From contig CM063260.1 in the NCBI GenBank assembly GCA_032158295.1, positions 5,279,501 through 5,343,500 of the forward strand: a DNA stretch of 64,000 nt, in the 5' to 3' direction. This DNA is from Pycnopodia helianthoides (lineage: Eukaryota; Echinodermata; Asteroidea; Forcipulatida; Asteriidae). Made by a program: the position numbers and the translations under genes. The notes beneath the pieces are model-generated. The model was given only the letters and a program-made list of their open reading frames with translations. It did not search any database and had not been told where the DNA came from. Positions 49,797 to 61,700 of the stretch are shown one piece after another (the stretch's first letter is position 1; each line of letters begins with the position of its first letter).

Positions 49797-50170
49797 ATTA
49801 AAGGTAAAGTGTACCTTTGGTTTTGGGGACCGCTTGGTTGCTTTAATCCTATATAAATGTAGGTATATACAATAAAACTAACCTGTGAAAATTTCATTTC
49901 AAAAGGTGGTAGCTTTTTTTGAAATGTTGCCAACAATCTGAAGTGGTTTTAGAATAATCCGTATGGAATACACAATCTGAAAAACGTTTTATGCATGAAA
50001 CGTTTCTCAGATTGAAATTGTTTTGAATCTCTCTCTCTCTAAAACCACATTCCTTAAAAGGGAATCCTTCTCTCAAAATGTTATACACTATCAACAGCTG
50101 CAGTGCTTCTTACCAAGTAAGTTTTTATGGTCATTAATTTTTGGAGAAATTACAAAAGGTAAACAATTAC
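49797..50170. mobile_element. MITE-like element with AAAGGTAAA ends
   Basis: Left end attaaaggtaaagtgtacct..ttggttttgg and right end ttacaaaaggtaaacaatta..ccaatgg. The interior includes taacctgtgaaaatttcatt, gtttctcagattg and gttatacactatcaacagct. Confidence 0.6.
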
Positions 50171-50410
50171 CAATGGTGAACAATTTCCCGTGAAATATTT
50201 TCACCTGAAATGCTATTGCTTTTAAGAAATGAGTAAAACAATTAGTCTTGATCCCGCAAGACCAAACTGTGACTCCAATGACCAAATTAACTTTCACAGG
50301 TTTTGTTATTTCATGTATATGCTGGGTCACACAAAATGCAGATACTAGTCTGCGACAATAACCAATGTCGTCAGCCTGCTATCGCAAGACAGCAGAAATA
50401 ATGCATATTA

Positions 50411-50458
50411 GGTTTGCGGTAACACCATGTGTATATACACATGGTGTTACCACAAACC
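50411..50458. repeat. 48-bp near-perfect palindrome
   Basis: ggtttgcggtaacaccatgt..gtat meets atac..acatggtgttaccacaaacc with no spacer and one mismatch between the 24-bp arms. The phrase gtggtaacaccatgtgta also occurs at about 29180-29197. Confidence 0.9.
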
Positions 50459-52345
50459 GATTATACATTGATACCTCACCATGCAATGCCTCAAAAACCA
50501 TATAGCAGGAATAAAACCAATCTAGTCACCTCGTAGTATTTACCCCCAATCAGCCAGGTCGAATTTGTTCACTCTGCAGGGCGGCAGCCCTACTGTAGCC
50601 GACACCACAAAATCACTCATTAATTAACAACTCATTAATTTTTCAAGCAAGTATTTTCATTTTGTGTAAGTCTATCCTCATCACACGCAAACAAACAGGG
50701 ACAATTTCACTTGTCTGAGAAACTTCTTTCAACCTGATCAGAGCTGTGTGAACACTTGACCCTAATGCCTTGTTTTACAAATCCCTGGGGTCATATACTG
50801 CGTAAACAAAATATTTAAAAAAACAAAAACAGCTAGCTCCCTTCATGAAATGTAATTTCAATTTATTTTTTATTTGGACTTTAATTTTTTTTTATTGATA
50901 TCTGCAGACCCTCAGAAGAGACAAAATATTCAAGAAGATGTACAAATATGTGTTTTTGATTAATGCAAACTTGTTTTCCTTTTTGACTGTCGACAACAGC
51001 TACCCTACAGATGAGTGGTGTAAATTGATATCAATAAGCTCACAGTTCAGCAAATAGAAAGACATCAATGAAAAACTGAACCGATCAATGAGTGAAGATA
51101 TTCTTCATTGTAATCGATAGTCCCCAATATACGGGATCATGTTGCAGGCTGGCATGGTTTTTGGACGATACTGAATGTAGACTGTGAGTGTACTGCGTAG
51201 ATGCATTCACCACATGTTATCATATTGCAGGCTGGCATAGTGTATCTATCAATTATAATTACCTGGGACAGTTCATCAATTCTGAATGGTCGAGAGAAGA
51301 TCGCATGGCCATGTTTACACGTGTGATTTAAAAAAACACGGTGGGGAGTGTTTAAACATAGCGCGAGAAAATTGAGCCAAAAGAGGGACCTATTAGACAA
51401 CCGCGCACATCGCCAAAATTTCACGGCCCGATTGAAGTTGGTAGGTCGCATATTTGGCTCGTGCAAGTTTCATACTTGCATGCAAGTTTGAAAACTGTGC
51501 AAGGAGCTACTAAGCGCTCGACACATAATATAGACATTCAACGCAGAGTCGAGGTGAGCTGAGGCTAAACTGTCAGATTTGTTCTCACTGTTAAAAGGTT
51601 TTGGGATGTTTTTAACAGCAGGTATTTTATGAATGGGAATAAAAGAGTGGTGACTCAGTCTTAACCGGCCGTTTGAAACCTCGCATGATCATGGCCATGC
51701 GATAGAGGACCTCGCCTTCGGCTCTCCTTTATCGCATGGCCACGACACTGTCGGTTATAATTGGCCGTTCAAGTCCTCGTCACCACTCATTTATTCCCCT
51801 TACTCAAAACCAGTGGATGGTATCGACTGGTCGGACTGCAGGAGGGTGAATTTTTATGGGGCGGGGCTGTAGGAGGGGAAAAGCATCCTACTATCTCCAG
51901 AACAAATCATCTGTTCCGTGGTTAGTCTGATCTGCAGGTTAAAGTACCACTGCCTACTGTGTCTCCGACAGCATTTAAGACCTCTGCACAAAATATCAAT
52001 GAACACAGAATTTACATTTTGTACAAACACTGATGACAACTTTAAATAGAAGTTTGAAGGTTTTCTTTTGTACACATGCAACCAGTAAAAAATACAACTC
52101 TCTGTCACAGCAATTTGGTTTGAGATTTTGCAAGAATGCTTTGCATAGATTTAACGACTATTCACCTCTGAATCGTCACTACGGAAACAGAAAAAGCATT
52201 TTCTGAGTCTCATACAATAATATATTTGATGAAGAAGTTCATGACAGTTTAACTATTATGAAGTCTTTATGTAGTTTTTTTCCAGATTGACGACGAGTGC
52301 CACCTTTTCGATAATGACCCAACGATACAACTGTCTTTATGTTGT

Positions 52346-52735
52346 ACCTTATCTTGATTCAAAGACAGTAAGTATAAAAGAAGCAGCAGGCTTGCCAACA
52401 TTACCAATGCAGTATCTTATATTAACTCGAAGTGAGTGAGCATACCAGAAACAGCAGTTTTGCCAACATGACATACTGTGCAATATTTTGATTCAAAGAC
52501 AGTACACATACTAAGTGCAGCAGTTTTACGATGATTATTAAAGCCAATGTTAGGGCTCTACTTTATCTTGATTCAAAGACAGTATACATACCGGGGGTAG
52601 CAGTTTTTACATTACCAGTGCTAAGGTTAACGCTGGACCTTATCTTTATTCAAAGAAGGTACTGCACTCTCACCAACAATACCAAAGCTTAATAGTAGGT
52701 TAAGGTTGTACCTTATCTTGATTCAAAGAGAGTAA
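52346..52735. repeat. ~90-bp tandem repeat next to the ACK-like 3' end
   Basis: Five units share cttatcttgattcaaagaca, then gtatacatac..gcagcagttt..gccaacattacca. Units begin near 52347, 52487, 52562, 52638 and 52708. The array ends about 40 bp before the stop codon region of the next gene, so it probably lies in or next to its 3'UTR. Confidence 0.7.
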
Positions 52736-52776
52736 AGCAACAATCGGTAAGAAGATCCATTGATTTATTTTATATT

Positions 52777-55700
52777 TTATAAGCTGATACTACTCTCGGA
52801 GCTAGCGCCGATGATTGCCACCGCCACGTTCAAGTCCCAGTCCGATTCCTCCAAAGCCTGTCGACATATCTGTTCATCGAGGAGCAAGGTTCTCGTCAGG
52901 TAGCGCGTCTTTAAGATTTTGAGGGTCAGCTGCACATTCCAGAGGTTTCCCCTCAAGACTTTGGTGCATTCCTCAACAGATATCTGTCGGGGGAAAAATA
53001 AAAGTAAGTGGCATTAGTGGTAAGTAATTGACATATGAGTAGGGAAAACATCTTGAGATGTGAGAGTAAATAAGTAAGTTTAAATAAGTAAGTTTAAATA
53101 AGTAAGTTTAAATAAGTAAGTTTAAATAAGTAAGTTTAAATAAGTTAGTTTAAATAGTTTTCAATGACAATGATAACTGTATTTATAAAGCGCTTTTACA
53201 TAAGATATCAAAGATTAGGAAAATGACTGGTGTGTCATAAATGAGAAGTATTTGAAGACGATCGCTGATAATGGTGAGAGAAGGGGGCATCCCTGATGTT
53301 GACGGGAATAGTGTTTCAGCGTTTTTGGGCCAGCTATTGAAATTAGATCTCTCACGAGGGCTTTCAAACCTAAAGGAATAGTATAGAAGAAGTTTGTCCT
53401 AAGAAGCACCCGAGTCCTACCCTGGAAAGTGAGTACTAAGGAGCATTACTCAGATATGATATTTGGCCCTTGGGAAAAAAAGTAGGACAATATGATTGAG
53501 TACAAGGGATGACACACATATGCTAAATGATTTAATAACTTTTTCAGGCTACTTAATTAAAATTTTTGCTGATTGTTCTGAGGGTCAACAAATCAGAAGT
53601 CAGACTTAAGTAGAAAGAATCTCATGCCCGATTACTATGCCGACATTTGTATACCACCTATATTATTAATATTAATTGATTGAGTTTATACTGCGCCCTC
53701 TAGCCATACGAGGATGTTTGAGGCGCAAATGACAACAATTCCATCAATCAAAATTACACATAAAAATACAAAAATACAATCAAGCCTAAATATATATACA
53801 ATGTACCAAACGACGTATAAACTCAGCATGTTACACATACACATTTTCAAAAACAGACAACCTCACTCCTGACAAGGGGGAACAAAACAATAAAAGGATA
53901 TACACCGTAAATTAAAGAATGACAAGAGAATAAAACCTGACAATGTATGCATTAATTACAGATGGGCTGGATGGGTAACCAGCGGGTAACCAGCGGGTAA
54001 CCAGTGACAAATTTGTGATGAAAAAATTGGCATTCACAAAACAATGGACAGCAAAGAGGAGTCGAGCAGTAATATTCTTACTTATTCACCCACGCAATAA
54101 TACATAACAATACAACACTTCCAGATGGGCTTGGAGAAACAAAAGCAAAGCAATAACTGTGATCCGTAGACCTGCTGCCAAACATCTGGTTGTAAAACGA
54201 ATGGATTAGATAAAATACATAACTTATGTAAAAAATAACAGACGTAAGCAAAAAAATAAACATATGTACCAAATACAGTCTGAATACTGTATGTACTCAG
54301 GTCATTTCGAATGAATCCATGCTATAAAAAAAAAATTAAAATAAATTCAGTGAGGTATTGGATTTCCTTTCCCCCTGAAACAAAACCAAACGACACTGGT
54401 TCCTCCTACCCATCCATTCCTTAGCCCTACCCCTACCTCCTTATAGAGGCGCAGAGTTTTAATCGTCTTACCTCTTCAGGTATCTCCCGTCTCACCAGCT
54501 GGACATCAATAGCTCTCTGACTTCCAGCCGCCGGCCCATTGTCTGCCCCCGTCCCTTTCTTCTTCTGGTTGCTCATGTCGATGTAGTCCTCCGAGGGTCT
54601 GTGAGGAAGCGGAGGCGGGATGGTGTGGTTGCCGATGTTGGGCGGAGGATCTCGAGGAATCTGCGGATGACCAGTAGGGTGGGATGTCCTGTGGGTCCGG
54701 GGGTAAGTACCAGTTTGGGGGCGGGGGGAGATGTAGATGCATGTGGGATTCGGAACTAAGGGTGAGGACAAAGTAAAACATGAATATGGATAAGATTTTG
54801 CTCCCTTCAAGGCTCAATGATAAAATTAAGAAAGAAAGAAAAACAAATTTACAAATATTTGTTTAATCCTGGAAAAGGGTTATTATAAAGCCCCTGTAAT
54901 CTTTACAGTGTTACATTTCAAAGAATTTACAGATCCCTAAAAACTAGTGATTTTAAAATTAAAATTAAACAGATCATTTGTATCTTCCCCCTCGATGGTT
55001 TTCATTTCATCTGAGAAAACTCAGGGTCTAATTTTCGCCAGAAATTTCCACTTTTATATTAACACATACACTTAGGAAAATAACAAAGCTATAATAGTGA
55101 TACATGAATGTCACATTTCGCCCCCATGACCCAAAGGTTTATTGACTGGTATGATCTCAACAGGCTGTTCTTGGAAGATGTGGTTATACTTCTTGCTTAA
55201 CCTTTCTAGGTCAAGCAAATCAACACAAATCAGGTAAGACATATATACTGCATCTGAGATAAATCACCAAGACCCACCTGGAGGAGATCTGTATGTACGG
55301 GCGAGCACATCATTCAAGCTCTCTGCCACTTTAAGCCCGGAAACATCATCATCTTGAATATCATCAAAGCTTCTGGACTTTCTCTCCAAGCGATCCAAAC
55401 TCTTGGTTCCTGGGTTGCTGCCGTACCACTCTTCGGACTCCGTCAGGGTTTCTGAGGGCCTGGTGAGGCAATGGTACCTCGACGCTCTCTCAGATAATCA
55501 GAGGCCCCATTGGAGCTACTGAATGAATGAGCACTGCGGCTACGACTTAGGTTGCCTAGGTCTGTACCAGGAAGTGGTGGCAGTGGTGGAATCTCCCGTC
55601 ATCAAAACGTATGTCCTTCGGAGGTGTGGAAAACAAACTAACTTGCTCAGTTTCACTGAAGAACACAGAGTCTCTTTGGGGCTTCATGATCTCGTACTCT

Positions 55701-58700
55701 GTTTCTCGAATTAGTTCTGCTGGTTTGGAAGCTCTAACAGGCTCAGCGTGGAAAGGCAAGGTTTCAGTTTGGTAGGCTGGAATATTAACATCCAGGTTGA
55801 TGGATGCCTTTGAGATCCTTACTGGGCCACTTTCTGGTGAACGCATTGGGACAGGGGGTGGAGGTCTTCGGGGCATATCACTAAGATCTTCCTTAACAAT
55901 TCTGCATTCGATATAATCATCACTTTCATCACTCTCATCGTCTGTACTGTCGGACATCTGCATTTTTGAAGCGGACTCTCGCCGGATTAGCTGACGGATA
56001 TCTTCAGGGGAAGCTTTGACATGATTAGCCATTGCTAAATTACTGCTAGTCTCTAGATCAAGAGAATAACTTGTAAGTAGAGGGGGTCTAGAAGGCGTAC
56101 CAAAAGGGTTGGTGGAATGTCTCTTTGGGAGGATCGGGGCGTCTACAGTCTGGCTGCGGACCATGGGAGACTTTCGACTGTGTTGTAGGGAACCATTGAG
56201 ATCTGAGCGGGTTGGTGGTGGCGCATATCTCTCCTCGCCGTCGCTGTCGCTGTTTGCAAATGTAGTACGTGTCGGTGTCCGTGGGGGTGTCTGTCGGGAT
56301 ATAGAAAACTCGGCAATGTCCACTCGTTCAACTTCATTGGTCGAAATTGTCACGCCGTCAGAAGTGGAGCCAGGGGATCCAGTCGAGCCTGTGCACTGGG
56401 TGCGAGGAGAGTTTGAGGTGGCTCTTGGTGGTAGGGGGAGGGGGTTCCTGGTAGTTTGTCGGTTAGTCTGGTATACATTAAGAAAGGAGAGACAAAAACG
56501 AGACATACAACGTGACAGAATTGACCAAATCATGCTTTTTGCGGAGGTTAACCTCATGATAAAATTTCACCGATTTTGGCTCACTTATTTCCTTGAGTCG
56601 AGTTGTTTTTTCAATTGTTTGTTGAAACAGCCTCTTGAGCTCCACATGTTGAGACTCATTTAGTTAGTCCGTACTCACTTAAATATCAAAAATTCAAATT
56701 AACAGTTTGTTGCAACACGCGACTAGCTCAGGGACATAAGTTGGCGAATGTTTGGCCTTTGAGCTGGTCTTGAGCAAAAATCGTTGAATTGTAACTATTC
56801 CACCACAAAAAAATGTAATTCAAAAAACAACCAACAATCAGCGCGTTGACGAAAACAATTTTTTTTTTTATAAAATCGGAAAATCAACACACAGGTCAAC
56901 TTATAACTGTTGTGAGTTTGCCATCACGTCCAAAGAATAAGGTAAAGTTATTTGGAGAGTAAAAATGTTTTAAGAATACAGAAGACTGTTATTAATTGTA
57001 AATTGGAGATGGAAAAATAGCTGCAAAGTGGAAATACATTCTTGAAGCAACACAGCAGTTGGAGATTGAAAGTAAATAATTCAAGAATAATGCACGCTTG
57101 CCGATTGTTAAGAGATAGAAACAAAAAAGTTGAGGCATTTTGTAAACAAAAAAGTGTGCAAACCATGCAAAGTTCAGCACCAACTTATTAAAACAAATTG
57201 CCTTTATACACATGCTTCAAGTGCATGTACTTTTTGTTTAAACCAAACTGTGAAAACATCTTCAAACAGAATTTACAAACCAAAAGGGAAAGGAAATTTT
57301 ACAGAATTTACCAGTTGAATACCAAAAGCGTGTAAATAAATGAATTATATTAATATAACAATGATATATATTGGATAATAGAGCAACCAAAACAAAGAAA
57401 AAGGGCTATTACAGGAATCAGCTTACATCCCTCTGAAAAGGCTTATTTATATTTATCAGGTTGCCCATTCAATCTTTCTAACCAGAGGGTGTGCAGGCTT
57501 TAAAAGGAATGGCACAATATCAGTGTAAAAGTTCATTCATTCAATAGTTCTCAAAGACCATTCTGGTAAAGATCAATAGCAATCCAAAATTTTCCTTCAA
57601 TCCTTGATCCCATCGTTATATTACCCTTGCACTTTTGTAGATTAACCCCACCCCTCAATTGTCTTTGACTTGAGACCCTCCCATATCCTCCAAAATCATG
57701 CACTCTACAGTAACTCAACACCCAAATGCTTAGACTAAAACACTGGTATGCCTGGCCAAATGAAAAGCAATAGGGGACTCTGGAGCGCTAGGTGGCAGCT
57801 GTCATACCTGTTAAGTTTTTTATAGTTTATGTGCTTCTGAGCACACTGGGCAGGGATGAGATTTGACGAATGTGAACAGTCCTGAAAATGGCTTGAGGCC
57901 TGGGTTCCCCCTTCTTCAAGACCCGGAACCACCCCGATGTTACAAATCAGATGATTTTCAGGCTCTGTGCATCACCAGAAATGTAAAACTACAGGTTTGG
58001 ACACAATGTGGAGTATTGCTTTCTCCCTTTGGTGACTGCTTCACTTCTTTCAAGAAAATTTGAAGGCTCAAGGTGCTTTTGAAAAAAATCCCCAAATCAG
58101 GAAACAATCCTGAGAAATCACACGCCTCCAACGAATTTAAATGTGCCAAAATTCATTTTTCTGCTTACTGCCAAATTCTTTGCTTACATCTAACAAAATA
58201 ATGCACTTTACAGATCATTGTAAGGACAAAATGGCGCGGAAAGCAGAGCCGTCTGCTGCCACCTAGTGTCCTGAATAAGTCTCCCATTGTCGTTTGGCCC
58301 AGCAGTACAACATCCTACAAAGTCAGACAACTTCCTGAAGAGCATTTTGGAGGATTCGGGACCGTAGGGTTAAAGTGCTTTGTTTAATGGTTCTTATAGC
58401 CATACTATGACATCATGTCTTTCCACCCTTTAAAAGCCCATTTTTCTTTGCTTGGATAATGCTTAACAACAATAAATAGAAACAAGGGTTGTACATACAC
58501 ATGGTTATACAAAGGAACAAGTTAAAAACATTCAAAGTTATAGATGAATAATCTCATCATTCTATACAAACCAATATTCATATTTTGGTTTTTCCATGAC
58601 AAGAAATTAAATAAAATTTTTTAACACACAGAATGGAGGAAAACACACCAATATTATTGAGGTTTTTTTTTCAAAATGATACATCGAAGAGTATTACAGA

Positions 58701-61700
58701 TGAAAGCATTAATTAAATAGTCAAGGAGGAACATGGATAGAAAAGCCATACATGAGATAAACGCCCACATTAATACATTCAAAATCAATCGGTGTGAGTC
58801 AAGGGAACAAGTGTTTGTACATGGTGAGGGGCCATCAAGGAGGAGGAGGAAGGGAAGAATATGAATGACAAACCGTTCACAAAGAATTGCCCATTTTTGT
58901 GAATAACATGGGTCAGGTGCCAGACAGCCAAATTGGGGACAAGGAGTAGAGAAAAATGGAATGCAGATTCAGGGGCCATCCAGGTGCAGGCATAATGAGA
59001 CCATAGGGAATGAAGAAGGGGGGAAAAAACAGGAGAGAAATGGGTTAAGAGTCAGAAATCAGAAATTCATTCACACTTGCAAGTCATAAATGAGAATTTT
59101 TTTATCCAACACAAGTTCCCTTCACAACGTGCTGTGAGTGGTCCGTGACATTAGAGCAGTAGGTTGCCATGAGTCTACAGAAGAATGAAAACTGAATCTC
59201 AGTCTTAAGGGTTGAAGGCAATGAAAACACTTTTTTCTCCAAAGGGTTGGCGAAAGTACAACCGCTCAGCTGCAAAAAATATTGAGTCAATAGACCCCTT
59301 GCATATGGCTTCACCAGCTCAAACAGCGCCCTCACTGAGGTCATGAAAGAAAGCCCTATCCTGTTTGTATGTCATTGCCTCACACGCGTGCGCATCTGCT
59401 GAACGGCCAAAGTTTTTGTTACTTCCGGCTCTAATTCCATCGTTGAAAAGCATTTCTGGTGACAGAAACTTTTAATTCTGAGGAGATCCTAGTCTTTGAA
59501 GAACATATATGTGTAAAGGCAAAGTCCAATTGTTAAACTTTTCTTGCATTAACCATCTAAAGAAAAACTAGCTCATTGCAACTCCTACAGGCTTCTGGTA
59601 ATCAGTATGAAGAAGGAGTGACGGTAAAATTGAGCAGGATTATTGGCTGAGAGCTGCGAATCGCGTGACACACTCGCCCAATTGTTTGACCTCAGCAATG
59701 GCAGCCTATGCAAGGGGTCTACAATACATTCTTAAATTTGGTTGCCAACTTTGCCCCTTTTGAAGTTAATGGAAGACACTCATCTCATTGTGACATATTT
59801 TGGACAACCAGAAGGTTGAAAACACTTCACACACGGCTTATCTCTTAAGAGCAATGTACCATTCATCCGCCTTTAGTTGGCTCGAAAGCAACATAGTAAA
59901 TACCCACCAAGATGTCACAGACCACAACACACTACATTTAATACAAGAGTGATATAGAAATGAAATAATTCAGTTCATACAGTTACACACACTACATGTA
60001 CATGTACCAGATCATGTACCCCAGTCAAACCTCATCCATTGAATCTGTACAGAGCGAGCCGAGACGGACGCTGTTATGTAACCCACAGTGACTCACGTTA
60101 CATTGACGAAGTTAAAAATCTTGCATGTATGGGAAAATCATTGTGTGGCCATTTTTGTTTGGTTCCCTGCTCACACAGTGATAACGACAATTCTTCTCAT
60201 CCCATTTCAAGGGGCCAGACTACTTTTTCCTTCCAGCCTCAGGCAGTGACCGAATCTAGTGACCTTGGCTATGGCTGTGGCTGTTGGCTATATCGACAGC
60301 ATTACAGAATAGGCCTTTTGGGCGATTCAGTCGTAGCTACTGTCAAAGCCATCATGTTGAACTTGGGCCTCAGTTTGGTTACATTAGGCCGTAGAGCAAA
60401 ATGCAACCTCGTTCCCAGGTGTGTATGATCTCGCCGCGCCATTTTCCCCCCAGAATGCCTTGCTCGAACATATTCCCTGGAAGTGTGACTTTCAAATATC
60501 CAAATATATTTGATATTTTAATTAGCCCTGTGGTTGATCCAGTCTGGGTTAGAGACGTACGCAGAGCACGTGATCAAAAGAGGCATCCAGTCATAAAGCA
60601 GCTGGTCCCCTCTCATTCTTCTTTGATCTTTTGACAGGTCTAACTTATGCAGTTTAGGGTGATCATGTAAAAATCATCATTCATTTGAAGTGGATTGCTT
60701 CCAAAAGACTTGCATTTTGGCATGCGCGCACTGAGCACCCTACAAGCCAAAAGTTATTAATAAGCATGTTTGGTTAGCCAATCAGCGTTGCTTTTCGATG
60801 TTTCCCTACCTGGGGATTAGTGACAAGAGGTATCGATATGGTAGCCAGGCTAAGCAAAAAATAGCCACACCATGATAAGGGTCTATGATGAGAGTGAACA
60901 GTATCTGGAAAATTTGAACCCCAGAAAAGAAGGTAAGGTACTATACCCAGACCTGTACTGATGACGTCACACTCTGTTTACTGCATTGCTTAAAGGTACA
61001 TGTTGGCTTGGATCGAGCGAGTTCGTGGTCTATAAAAAGCGTTTGTAACCGTTTGTTAGAAAATGCATATGGTTAGAAAGATATTTTAAAAGTAGAACAC
61101 AATGATCCACACAAATATGCCTCGAAATTGCGTGATTTTCCTTTTTATATCGTGAACTAACAGATAAGTCGGCCATTTTGTGGAGTCAAATTATTAGTTC
61201 ACAAAGTTAAAGGAAAACCACGCAATTTCGAGGCATATTTGTGTGGATCATTGTATTCTACTTTTTAAAACATCTTTCTAACCATATGCATTGTATAACA
61301 AACGGTTACAAGCGCTTTTTATAGATCCAAGGCAACGTGTAACTTTAAGTGCTGATCTGGGTACTGCAGTTCCGACAGTTGTGCAGAGACAGTTGTGCAG
61401 AGACACAACGATTTCCCATTCTTCTGCAAAGTGGTAAAAAAACTGTGGTGTCATCAGTACTAAGGTCCATCTAGTGGAGCATCTAGTTGTAAATTTGCAT
61501 GGCAGGGAAACAACCAAGAAACTAAGGTCTTGTGGTGACACCATGTGATTATCTCTAATTTGCTGTGGTGGTTCTGAAAACAAGTACCGGAAGTGGTGTA
61601 ACGACTCAACGTTTCGATCTGATGAACTTCAGGGAGAAATGCTACGAGGGGCAGCATCGTCTGTAAAGGCTCTCTGCACAGATCCAATGAAGAAGGTCAG

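Larger units (their letters stand above)
45155..52776. other. intergenic region between the coiled-coil gene and the ACK-like gene
   Basis: No coding exon recognised in 7.6 kb. It holds several dispersed elements (46416-46803, 47472-47855, 48988-49235, 49797-50170), a block at 47118-47250 that resembles 7850-7900 (catcttaagac, tttgcttagcaat), a C-tract (46848-46862), a near-perfect palindrome (50411-50458) and a tandem repeat abutting the 3' end of the next gene. Confidence 0.5.

Noticed and set aside
56109..56663. 184-codon plus-strand open frame
   Set aside because: Antisense shadow of the proline- and serine-rich ACK-like exon. No family motif, and the minus strand has matching splice sites and coding logic.
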